Shown piece after piece: positions 31,583 to 41,000 of a DNA stretch of 43,329 nt; within the stretch, counting starts at the first letter, position 1, and every line of letters starts with the position of its first letter. The stretch spans positions 1 to 43,329 of the forward strand of contig NZ_VHLM01000034.1 of NCBI RefSeq assembly GCF_009764685.1, given 5' to 3'. The stretch is from Flavobacterium sp. I-STPP5a. GTDB taxonomy: Bacteria > Bacteroidota > Bacteroidia > Flavobacteriales > Flavobacteriaceae. The position numbers and the translations under genes were made by a program. The notes under the pieces were generated by a model, which searched no databases, was not told where the DNA came from, and saw only the letters and a program-made list of their open reading frames with translations.

Positions 31583-32119
31583 ATGAAACTGCGTAATCTA
31601 TTCCTGATCATTATTTTCTTATTCAATATTAACAATTCATTTGCATGTAAATGTATTGAAGTTGGTAAAGAAAATATAGTTGAATATGGTTTGAATACAT
31701 ATGATATTGTATTTTATGGTGAACTAATAAAACGTGATACTATTAAGCAAACTTATAGTTTTAAAATCATAGAACTTTTCAAAGGAATTTATATTTCAAA
31801 GACTATTGAAGGTGTTTCTGAAGGAGGTGATTGTGGTTTATTTCCGGATAAAAAAGGATTATGGATCATCTACGGCAACTTCAATAAAGATTATAAATTA
31901 TCTTTAAGTATGTGTTCACCCACACAATCGCAAGATTTTGGTCCAGGTTGGCCTTTACCTCCTGAATTTAAGCGTGATAAATTTGGTAAAATCATCGAGC
32001 CAACTGAAACTGATTATAAGATCAACGACTTGGAATTCAAAATAGAATCATTAAGAAGTTTTATTTATCAGTTAGAACAATTAAGAGCCTATAAATTATC
32101 CCAAAATAAAATTTCGTAA
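31583..32119 (+). CDS. Secreted TIMP/NTR-like protein
   Basis: This 178-residue protein has a signal peptide with probable cleavage after A21, so the mature protein begins CKCIEVGKEN. The following pattern (YDIVFYGELIKRD, YSFKIIELFKGI, a GGDCG loop and LWIIYGNF, then CSPTQS) matches the bacterial tissue-inhibitor-of-metalloproteinase-like OB-fold. In animal TIMPs the N-terminal CxC amine chelates the zinc of the protease. Whether this bacterial protein inhibits a protease is unknown. The C-terminal 40 residues are helical. Confidence 0.6.
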   Translation: MKLRNLFLIIIFLFNINNSFACKCIEVGKENIVEYGLNTYDIVFYGELIKRDTIKQTYSFKIIELFKGIYISKTIEGVSEGGDCGLFPDKKGLWIIYGNFNKDYKLSLSMCSPTQSQDFGPGWPLPPEFKRDKFGKIIEPTETDYKINDLEFKIESLRSFIYQLEQLRAYKLSQNKIS

Positions 32120-32120
32120 A

Positions 32121-32248
32121 ATGAAAAAAATACAATCTACAACAAAGGAATAATCATTTCTTTGATTATCAATATGCTATTATTTTCAATTCTAATTTAC
32201 ATTTTTGCAAGGAAAAGATTTTCTTCAAATAAACAAATTAGTAAATAA
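32121..32248 (+). pseudogene. Small single-helix membrane protein, frame broken at an A7 run
   Basis: ATG 32121 followed by A7 gives only 10 codons (MKKIQSTTKE, stop). If one A is added, the frame continues for 42 codons with a clear membrane helix (GIIISLIINMLLFSILIYIF) and a basic end (ARKRFSSNKQISK, TAA 32246-32248). A shorter ORF from ATG 32174 (24 residues) covers half the helix. It follows the TIMP-like gene by one base. This could be a homopolymer sequencing error, slippage or decay. Confidence 0.4.
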
Positions 32249-32266
32249 ACAAATCAACAAAAAACC

Positions 32267-32274
32267 TATATTTG
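32267..32274 (+). promoter_or_regulatory. -7 box of dnaX
   Basis: TATATTTG is an exact TAnnTTTG match, 18 bases before the dnaX ATG at 32293. Confidence 0.55.
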
Positions 32275-32292
32275 CTATCCAATAAAAATGCT

Positions 32293-34028
32293 ATGGAACA
32301 ATTTGTTGTATCGGCCCGTAAATATCGTCCACAAACTTTTAAAGATGTTGTAGGACAAAAAGCCATTACAAGCACTTTGCTCAATGCTATAGAAAGCAAC
32401 CATTTAGCATCGGCCTTGTTGTTTACAGGACCTCGTGGTGTGGGTAAAACCACTTGCGCACGTATCTTAGCTCGTAAAATCAATCAGCCTGGATATGATG
32501 ATCCTACCGAAGATTTTGCTTTCAATGTTTTTGAACTAGATGCCGCTTCAAACAATTCTGTAGATGACATTCGTAATTTAATTGACCAAGTTAGAATCCC
32601 ACCCCAAACAGGGCAATATAAAGTATACATTATAGATGAGGTTCACATGTTGTCCTCAGCAGCTTTTAATGCCTTCTTAAAAACATTAGAAGAACCACCT
32701 AAGCACGCCATTTTTATTTTGGCCACGACCGAAAAACATAAAATCATCCCGACAATACTTTCTCGTTGTCAGATATTTGATTTCAAAAGAATAACCGTAA
32801 AAGATGCCAAAGAACATCTTGCCGAAGTCGCTACCAGTCAAGGCGTAATTTTTGAAGATGATGCTTTGCACATCATAGCTCAAAAAGCGGATGGTGCCAT
32901 GCGTGATGCCCTTTCTATTTTTGATAGAGTCGTTTCTTTTTGCGGCAAAAACTTAACCCGTCAAGCCGTTACTGAAAACTTGAATGTGCTTGATTACGAA
33001 ACGTACATCAACGTGACCAACTTAATTTTGGAAAACAAAATTCCAGAATTATTAATGGCTTTTAACGAAATCCTTGCCAAAGGTTTTGATGCGCATCATT
33101 TTGTATCAGGATTGGCATCTCATTTTAGAGATTTGCTAGTATCTAAAACTCCAGCTACTTTAACTTTGTTAGAAGTAGGAGAACAAGCCCAGCAAATGTA
33201 TGGTGCACAAGCTCAAAAATGCACTCAAGATTTTTTATTAAAAGGAATCGATATTGCTAACGATTGTGATTTAAAATACAAATTGAGTCAAAACCAGCGA
33301 CTGCTTGTAGAACTTTGTTTGATGCAACTTGCCTCTATCACTATTGATGGAGAAAAAAAAAAGTTGAGCAATATATAATTCCACCCACGTATTTTAGAAA
33401 AAACGACTACTCCATAAGTGTCGCAAAAAAAATAGAAACGGCGGTAACCTCTAACTCTGCCACTGAAAGTAAACCAGGAATTCCAGCTGAGACTACAATA
33501 CAGCAGCCCACTAAAGTAATTCCAACTCCTGTTGCTGCTACTCCCGTTTCAAATACTGGAGAACCAAAAGTTTCTGCATTTTCACTCGCAAGTATTCGGG
33601 CAAAAAAAGCACTTGAAGAAAGCAGTAAAGGAATAGTAAAAGAAACATTACACTTACCAACCGAATCTTTTACAGAGACTGAAATGCTAGTGTATTGGAA
33701 CAAATATGCGCAACGATTAGGCGACAAGGGATTTAAAATAATGGAATCGTTATTGCTAATAAACGACCCAAAACTAGACGGAACTGCAATTACTATTGAA
33801 CTGCCAAACGAAGGTTCAAAGCTAGATTTTGAAAGTCAACTACACGGATTGTTAGGCTATTTAAAAGGTCATTTACACAATCATGACATTACTATAAACG
33901 TAGTTGTAAACGAAACTATTGAAACAAAAAGAAGTTTTAACGACCAAGACCGCTACAACAGGTTACTACAAATAAATCCAAATATAGAGCTTTTACGCAC
34001 CACATTTGGATTAGATTTAGACGCTTAA
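32293..34028 (+). CDS. dnaX: DNA polymerase III gamma/tau subunit, full length through a -1 frameshift
   Basis: The clamp-loader ATPase begins at ATG 32293 (MEQFVVSARKYRPQTF). Walker A is GPRGVGKT (46-53), followed by DEVHMLS, TLEEPPKH and sensor-1 region ILATTEKHKI. The zero frame stops at 33378 after 361 residues, a gamma-like product. The -1 frame continues without a stop to 34028 (IIPPTYFRKNDYS, then a Pro/Thr linker and the C-terminal domain KIMESLLLIN), giving a tau of about 578 residues. The switch can occur at the A10-G run 33353-33363. The zinc-binding cysteines of E. coli DnaX are absent; KINQPGYDDPTEDFAFN stands in their place, as I recall from other Bacteroidetes. A one-base assembly error is the alternative. 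Confidence 0.85.
33353..33363 (+). other. dnaX slippery run (A10-G)
   Basis: In the zero frame the codons read GAA AAA AAA AAG, so the heptamer A AAA AAG (33357-33363) is in the correct register for -1 slippage. GGAG lies just upstream at 33349-33352. The long A run would also favour transcriptional slippage as in Thermus dnaX. No strong downstream hairpin was seen. Confidence 0.65.
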
Positions 34029-34044
34029 TTACAAGAAGAAAACG

Positions 34045-34935
34045 TTATATTTTACCGTAATACATGGCTTTTACAATTCCATCAGACAGACCTATTTTAG
34101 GCACATAAATATTTCTGGCACCACTCCATTTCATAGCATTCATATAAATGCGAGTAGCAGGAATAATTACATCAGCTCGATCTGGGTTTAATCCCAATTC
34201 TGATATTCTTTGCTCATAAGATAAAGAACTTAAGAAAGAATATTGCGAATTCATGTAGATGTAAGACAATGGTTTTTCCTGAATTTTACCCGATAATTTA
34301 AATAATTTATTGATGTTTCCACCAGATCCTATAAGTGTAACCTCGTCATATTCTTGAGTGTTGGTTTTAATCCATTTCTCAATTTCATTCCACACTACAT
34401 CGCAAACCATATTATTAAGTAAGCGTACTGTACCTGCTTTGAAAGACCTAGAGGTTATCATTTTACCATTGGAAAACAAAGTAAATTCGGTACTTCCACC
34501 ACCCACATCTACAAATAAATAGGTTTGATCTGATTTTAATAAATGATGTAAATCAGTTGAAGCAATAATGGCAGCTTCTTTTTTGCCATCAATAATTTCA
34601 ATTTTTATGTCGGCCTTTTTCTTTATGATAGCAACAACCTCTTTGCCGTTATACGCTTCGCGCATGGCCGATGTTGCAAATGCCATATAACGCTCTACTT
34701 TGTGTACCTTCATCAGCAAGTTAAATGCTTTCATCGCATCGCACATTCTATCGATATTCTCTGCAGAAATTTCACCCACTGTAAAAGCATCTTGCCCTAA
34801 ACGGATAGGTACCCTCACAAGGGAACTTTTATTAAATTGCGGTTCTTTGCCGTCTTGTTCCACAATATTGACAATTAACAATCGCATTGCATTTGAGCCA
34901 ATATCAATTGCAGCGTATTTTTTTATTTGAATCAT
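34045..34935 (-). CDS. ppx: Exopolyphosphatase (Ppx/GppA family, short form)
   Basis: This 296-residue ASKHA-fold phosphatase has the first phosphate loop AAIDIGSNAMRLLIV (8-22), the catalytic acidic residue E120 in the GKKEAAI segment and the second loop FVDVGGGSTEF (141-151). It hydrolyses terminal phosphates of polyphosphate or pppGpp. The length corresponds to the two N-terminal domains only; the HD-like C-terminal domains of E. coli Ppx are missing, as in many bacteria. It is the last gene of a minus-strand run sixA-ppk1-ppx, which pairs synthesis with breakdown of polyphosphate. Confidence 0.88.
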   Translation of the reverse strand: MIQIKKYAAIDIGSNAMRLLIVNIVEQDGKEPQFNKSSLVRVPIRLGQDAFTVGEISAENIDRMCDAMKAFNLLMKVHKVERYMAFATSAMREAYNGKEVVAIIKKKADIKIEIIDGKKEAAIIASTDLHHLLKSDQTYLFVDVGGGSTEFTLFSNGKMITSRSFKAGTVRLLNNMVCDVVWNEIEKWIKTNTQEYDEVTLIGSGGNINKLFKLSGKIQEKPLSYIYMNSQYSFLSSLSYEQRISELGLNPDRADVIIPATRIYMNAMKWSGARNIYVPKIGLSDGIVKAMYYGKI

Positions 34936-35010
34936 ATTTCTTGTATTTGAAACTCCTGATCAAGGTGACGGATCCCGTTCAGGTTAAAATTATAATTGGT
35001 AAAACAAAAA

Positions 35011-37098
35011 CTATGCTAAATTTTCTTTCTTAGTAGCATCCTCTAGTTTTTTTTCATAATAACGGTACGTTTCTAGCTGCGCTCTAAAGATAGGATTATG
35101 GTTTCGAGGGCGATATTTGTTATCAAATTTATGAGAATGAAACCTTGCTTTTACGTTTCCTTTCCAGCCAATATCAAAATTGTCAATCAGTTCTTTTTTA
35201 ATATCTTGATCATAAATAGGACAGGTAACTTCTACCCTACCATCTAGATTTCGAGACATAAAATCAGCCGATGAAATATAGACTTCTGTTTGACCTGCAT
35301 TTCCAAAAATATACACTCTTGAATGTTCTAAGTAATTATCAACAATACTTATAGCCTCGATATTATCACTCATACCCGGAATTCCAGGAATTAAGGAACA
35401 TATACCTCGTACTTCAAGCTGAATTTTCACACCTGCTCGACTGGCTTCATAAAGTTTATCAATCATGGCAAAGTCAGACAAACTATTCATTTTTAGTTTA
35501 ATATGCGTTTTTCTTCCTGCAAGTGCGTGTATGATTTCCCTGTCAATTAATTTCACAAACTTAGTTCTTGTGTAATGTGGGGAAACAATTAAATGTTTGT
35601 AACGATGTACTCTATAATTAATATCAAAAAATTCAAAAATTCTCATGATGTCTTTCAAGATCTGCTGGTGGCTAGTAAACAAAGTTACATCTGTGTAGAC
35701 CTTTGCGGTTGACTCGTTAAAATTTCCCGTTGAGATAAAACCATAACGTTTTATTTTATAGTTTTCTACTCTTTCAATAACACATATTTTACTGTGAACT
35801 TTCAATCCCTTAATTCCAAAAATAAGTTCAATACCTTCCAGTTGCATTTGCTCTGCATAAGAGATGTTTGAAGCTTCGTCAAAGCGGGCTTGTAATTCTA
35901 TTTGAACCGTTACTTTTTTTCCGTTTTTGGCAGCATTAATTAAGGAACTAATGATTTGAGAATTCTTGGCTAAACGGTATAATGTAATCTTAATTGAAAT
36001 TACTTTTGGATCAAGTGCAGCCTCACGCAAAAACTTAGTCAAATATGAAAAAGATTGGTAAGGAGCATTCAGCAAATAATCTTTTTCACTGATTTTTTCT
36101 AGCATGCTTCCCTCTAAACTTAAACCCGGAATAGGCAACGGCGGTTTAGTTTCATACAATAAATCATACCTACCTAAATTAGGGAAGTCCATATAATCTC
36201 TTCTGTTATGGTAGCGACCGCCAGGGATTATACTATCTGTTGAAACAATTTTCATTTTATCTAGAAAGAATTTTAAAGTATCCTCTTCAATCAACTGATC
36301 GTAGATAAAACGTACCGGCTCCCCTATTCTTCTATCTTTTACACTCAAAGAGATTTTTTCAATCATACTTTTACTTAAATCACTGTCAATGTCAAGTTGC
36401 GCATCTCTAGTGATTTTTATCATATGCGCGGATACACTTTCGTAATCAAAAATATTGAAAATATTATTTAAGTTATGACGAATAACATCATCTAAAAGTA
36501 TAATGTATTGCTTTTCATCATGTGATGGCAGGACCACAAAACGGTTAATGGTTTTAGGGATTTCAATGACAGCATACCTAACTTCGTCATCTCTTTTCAT
36601 AACCAGTTTTACGGCTAAATAACCAGAAGTATCCTTAAGTACTGGAAATTCAGCCAAATCATTCAAAATGATAGTCACCAACTCAGGACTCACTTTTTGA
36701 ATAAAAAAATCTTTCAAGAAAATTTCTTGTTCTACAGAAATATCTGCTTCGGTGATGATGAAAATATTTTTTGTTTCTAGTTCACTTTCTATAATGTTTA
36801 GAATTCGTAAACTTTCTGATTGTTGCTCAATAACAATTTCAGTAATATCTTTTACCAGTTGTTGTGCCGAAATTCCTCCTAGGTATTTTTCACCAGTGAT
36901 TCCGGTTAAACTTAAACGTCTTATGGCTGCAAAACGAACTCTAAAAAACTCATCTAAATTATTCGAAAATATGCCTAAAAAACGCAAACGGTCTAGTAAA
37001 GGAACCGAAGGGTCACCCGCCTCTTGCAAAACCCTTGCATTAAAAGCCAACCAACTTTTTTCTCTATCAATATATTTGTATGCTAACGTTTTATTCAT
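35011..37098 (-). CDS. ppk1: Polyphosphate kinase PPK1
   Basis: The 695-residue enzyme polymerises the gamma-phosphate of ATP into polyphosphate. The N-terminal segment YIDREKSWLAFNARVLQEA and the SNNLDEFFRVR stretch are typical. The autophosphorylated histidine is H435 in GLKVHSKICVI, the same residue number as in E. coli PPK1. DPKVISIKITLYRLAKNS precedes it, and the second PLD-like half carries RNLDGRVEVTCPI. The gene overlaps sixA by 4 bases at its start, and ppx follows after 75 bases. Confidence 0.95.
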   Translation of the reverse strand: MNKTLAYKYIDREKSWLAFNARVLQEAGDPSVPLLDRLRFLGIFSNNLDEFFRVRFAAIRRLSLTGITGEKYLGGISAQQLVKDITEIVIEQQSESLRILNIIESELETKNIFIITEADISVEQEIFLKDFFIQKVSPELVTIILNDLAEFPVLKDTSGYLAVKLVMKRDDEVRYAVIEIPKTINRFVVLPSHDEKQYIILLDDVIRHNLNNIFNIFDYESVSAHMIKITRDAQLDIDSDLSKSMIEKISLSVKDRRIGEPVRFIYDQLIEEDTLKFFLDKMKIVSTDSIIPGGRYHNRRDYMDFPNLGRYDLLYETKPPLPIPGLSLEGSMLEKISEKDYLLNAPYQSFSYLTKFLREAALDPKVISIKITLYRLAKNSQIISSLINAAKNGKKVTVQIELQARFDEASNISYAEQMQLEGIELIFGIKGLKVHSKICVIERVENYKIKRYGFISTGNFNESTAKVYTDVTLFTSHQQILKDIMRIFEFFDINYRVHRYKHLIVSPHYTRTKFVKLIDREIIHALAGRKTHIKLKMNSLSDFAMIDKLYEASRAGVKIQLEVRGICSLIPGIPGMSDNIEAISIVDNYLEHSRVYIFGNAGQTEVYISSADFMSRNLDGRVEVTCPIYDQDIKKELIDNFDIGWKGNVKARFHSHKFDNKYRPRNHNPIFRAQLETYRYYEKKLEDATKKENLA

Positions 37099-37580
37099 TT
37101 TAAATCTTTGGGAAATAATATATGTTCTGTTTTACCTTTTTTTATAGTTTTCCAATGGGTCGTATCAAATTTCAAAAAAACAAATCCTGAGGTAGGAACG
37201 TTATCTATGGTCACATCCCCGTAACGATTGACAAAATCAGTGATGGCTTCGTTGTGACCAAAAATCATCAAACTCTCTATGTCATCTGGACAGGACTCAA
37301 CCACTTTTTGGAGTTGTTTTCTATCAAAGGTATAAAGGTCGTCTTTGTAAATGATACTGTCAAGCGGAAACAAAAAATTTTGTGCAAAAATTAACGCCGT
37401 ATTTGTAGTTCTTTTTGCAGTACTGCACCATATAGTAAATGTTTTTGGCAACAAAGACTTGACGTGACCAGCCACAAAATGGGCATCTTTCATGCCATTA
37501 CATGTTAATACTCGATCTTTATCCTGAACGGGGACCTCCCAACTCGACTTTGCATGCCTAACCAAAATTAAATTTTTCAT
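37095..37580 (-). CDS. SixA-type histidine phosphatase
   Basis: This 161-residue single-domain protein of the histidine phosphatase superfamily has the catalytic LVRHAKSSW (R8, H9) and the second His H109 in FGHNEAITDF. Residues CSTAKRTTNTAL carry a conserved Arg. SixA in E. coli dephosphorylates phosphohistidine of PtsN-type/HPt proteins. Here it leads the polyphosphate operon, overlapping ppk1 by 4 bases. A phosphohistidine is also the PPK1 intermediate, so a link is conceivable but unproven. Confidence 0.87.
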   Translation of the reverse strand: MKNLILVRHAKSSWEVPVQDKDRVLTCNGMKDAHFVAGHVKSLLPKTFTIWCSTAKRTTNTALIFAQNFLFPLDSIIYKDDLYTFDRKQLQKVVESCPDDIESLMIFGHNEAITDFVNRYGDVTIDNVPTSGFVFLKFDTTHWKTIKKGKTEHILFPKDLK

Positions 37581-38031
37581 ACTTTACATTATTTGGCATT
37601 AATTAATTGATTCAACTTGGACTAAAAGTAAAACCAAAGTACAAAAAAAAACGTATTTATTTGTAAGGCAAGTTATATATTACAAATATTTAAATTTCAA
37701 AGCTTTAGCAAATTAATTAACTATCATTTTATAATTTATAAAAATCAAAAAAAACAACAAATAGAGATTTTAGTCATTTTTTTTAAAAACAAAATAAAAT
37801 TAGATCTTAATTTACATAGAACAATATCATTTATCTACAAAAACTAGTCATTTGTCGGCTATTTAGGTCATTAAAAGAGTATTATTTGTATTAAATAAAT
37901 AATAATTATCTTTGTTATTAAAAATATAATGAGACAATTGGCTTTTTTTTTAAAATAAAAAACCAAAAAAAAAGATATAAATTGAAATCTTTTAAATAAA
38001 GATTAATCCAAAATATAAGAATACACAAAAC
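37581..38031. other. 451-bp divergent intergenic region
   Basis: Very AT-rich. A weak -7-like box for sixA (TACTTTGG on the minus strand, 37634-37641) and a good promoter for the surface protein (37885-37914) were seen. No gene, no strong hairpin. Confidence 0.5.
37885..37914 (+). promoter_or_regulatory. Promoter of the giant surface protein
   Basis: TTTG (37885-37888) as the -33 element, an 18-base spacer, and TATCTTTG (37907-37914) as the -7 box fit the Bacteroidetes consensus very well. The leader is about 110 bases. Confidence 0.7.
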
Positions 38032-41000
38032 ATGAAAAACCATTACTTTCATTCCGGTACTAAAAATAAAGTTTCTTTACTCAAGTTTTTTGTTTTAACT
38101 CTATTTTTAAACTTCATCTTTACTGAAAGTTTGTATAGCCAGATATGTGGAACTCCCGGCGTAGATGGTCCGGCTAATATAACTAGTTCCGTTAATACTT
38201 ACTATCCTACTCTTCCTAATGACCCCAATTTAAATACTGGAGCGCAAGCAATTAGACTTGGCTCTGTACCCAGTACCGATGCAAGTGGTAACAGTTTTGG
38301 GACAACTGCTATTGCAGCTGGTGATCTTTTGCTTATCATCCAAATGCAAGATGCAGAAATTAATTTTACAAATACTACATCTTATGGATCAGGATCAATT
38401 ACTTCTGTAGATGGACTGGGTGGTTCAGGATATACAAATATTGGTAATACAGGTATTTATGAATATGTTATAGCAACTAATAGTGTACCGCTAACAGGTG
38501 GTAATTTAACATTTAAAGGAGCAGGACCTACTGGAGGGATTATTAATAGTTTTTTTAATGCTGCTGCAACTACTACTAGAGGAAAACGAACATTTCAAAT
38601 TATTAGAGTCCCACAATATTCAAATTTAACACTTACTACAAATATTACAGCTCCACCATTTAATGGGACCTCGGGAGGTGTTATTGCCTTTAACGTCTCT
38701 GGCACCTTTAATTTCAATGGTAGAACGATTGATGGTAACGCAAGAGGATTTCGTGGAGGTTATAGTCCACGTGCCAATTCAGGTGCTAACAATTCAACTA
38801 ATTATGTTGGCCTTGCATCCGATACATCAATATCTGGTAAAGGAGAGGGAATAGCTGGCACACCCAGATATATGTGGGATGGATACAATCAAGTAGATAA
38901 TGGTGTTGAAGGAATGCCAGGTGGATCAGCAGGAAGAGGAGCTCCAGGAAACGCCGGTGGGGGTGGTAACGATCACAATGCCGGTGGTGGTGGTGGTGGT
39001 AATGGAGGTTATGGAGGATTAGGAGGAAAAGGTTGGCAAGGTGGTACTGGAGATGTTAGTCCTTTGACAGGTGGTGGCCGACCAGGATTTACATCCTATA
39101 CAGGAACTGTGGCTCCATTAAACCGCTTAGTTATGGGAGGCGGCGGAGGAGCTGGTGATGCAAATAATGCCACAACTGGTGTAAAAGGTGGCGTAGGTGG
39201 CGCAATTATTATAATAAATGCGGGTACTACTACTGGCACAGGATCTATCTTAGCTAATGGTGGAAATGGAGCATCAGGTGCTTTCGGTGGATCACCTGAT
39301 GGCGCAGGTGGTGGAGCTGCTGGAGGAAGTGTATTTCTAAACGTAACAAATTCAAGTACAGCATCAATAACCATTCAAGCAAGAGGTGGAAATGGTGGTA
39401 ATACAGAAAATGATGGCACTAACCAACACGGACCTGGTGGTGGTGGTGGTGGTGGAATCATTAAATATAACGTAACAGGAGGAACTGTTTCGACTAATGT
39501 GAACCCTGGTTTAGCAGGATTAACTAACAATGGTGGAACTGGTGCCATCAATCATGGTGCAGTTAATGGTGGCACAGGTAATTCCTCTACATTCATAACA
39601 TCTGATTTACCACAATATACTCAAATTAACTCAAATTGTTTTCCTTCTTTACAAACCAGTGTACAATCTATAACGAAGTCAGTATGTAACACTGTAAATA
39701 ATGAAATTGTTTATAGTATTGAAATTAGAAATACTGGTTCAGGCAGTGCTGCAGGGGTATTACTAGATTTTGTGTTGCCAACTGGTATAAATTTTGTTTC
39801 AGCTAGTGCTTCCTATTCGGTAGGAGCTTCAGGTCCTTCTGGAGCACTAACTAATACGGGAACATCAAGCAATCCTTTATTAGGAAGTTTTACTATTGCT
39901 CTTGACGCTACAGTAACAATAACCTTGAGAGGTATAGTGACATCCTCTACAACAAATGGTATTAATAATGTTGTAGCACAAGCTTTATATAGAGACCCAA
40001 CTAGGACTTCAGCCAACCCAAATAGAAATATTACGGCATTTACAAATTCTTATGGGACTGCAAATAAAACATACGAGGGATTCAATCAGGCAAATGTCAA
40101 TGGAACAAACTTTAATGGTGTTCTATCAAATGTGACAGTTGATGATGTTACTATTCTATCTTTACCAGTAGCACCAAATGCAACTGTAACGCAGCCTACT
40201 TGTTCCAGTCCCTTAGGTAGTATAACTGTAAGTTCTCCTCCTAATGGCACTGGCACATCCTATTCGTTGACAGGAATAAATCCTGCCAGTGCCACAATAA
40301 CGAATTCAACTGGTGTTTTTTCGAATTTAGCATCAGGTACTTATCAGCTCACAACTACTAATTCAAATAACTGCACTTCAACATCTAGCCCTTTTACAGT
40401 TGATGCACTTGCAGGAGCACCATCAACAACTGGGGTCTCTATATGTATTGGTGGATCAGGAAGTTTAACTGCCGCAGGATGTAATGGTAGTACTGTTCCA
40501 AATTGGTACACACAACCTAGCGGAGGCACTCCTATTTTTAGTGGTTCGTCCTTTAACCCAGTAGGAGTAACAGGATCAGGCCTAGCCAATACTAACACTG
40601 CTGGTACGACGGTATTTTACGTGTCATGTGGAAATTCACCATGTAGGACATCTACAAGTTTTATTATCAATCCTACACCCTCAATAACAAATACTACACC
40701 TGGATCTAATTGTGGGCCTGGTACTGTTACTTTAAGTGCATCAGCTTCTTCAGGGGTCTTAAATTGGTTCTCAGCAGCTTCTGGAGGAACTGCAATAGCT
40801 ACAGGAAATAGTTTTACCACACCAAATATTTCAGTGAGCACACAATATTTTGTTAATGTTACCTCAAATGGTTGTACTTCATCAAGAACAGCTGTTTTAG
40901 CAACAATTAACACTATCCCAACAATAACTTCAACTACACCCGGATCAAGATGTGGATCAGGAACAGTACCGCTACAAGCTACAGCATCTGCGGGTACAAT

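Noticed and set aside
33407..33727. Minus-strand ORF of 106 residues in the dnaX tail
   Set aside because: It lies opposite the Pro/Thr linker of tau, which reads as normal protein in the -1 frame.
39096..40913. Pro/Val/Ala-rich minus-strand ORFs
   Set aside because: Composition reflects the complement of Gly/Thr-rich codons of the surface protein; no start context and no recognisable domain.
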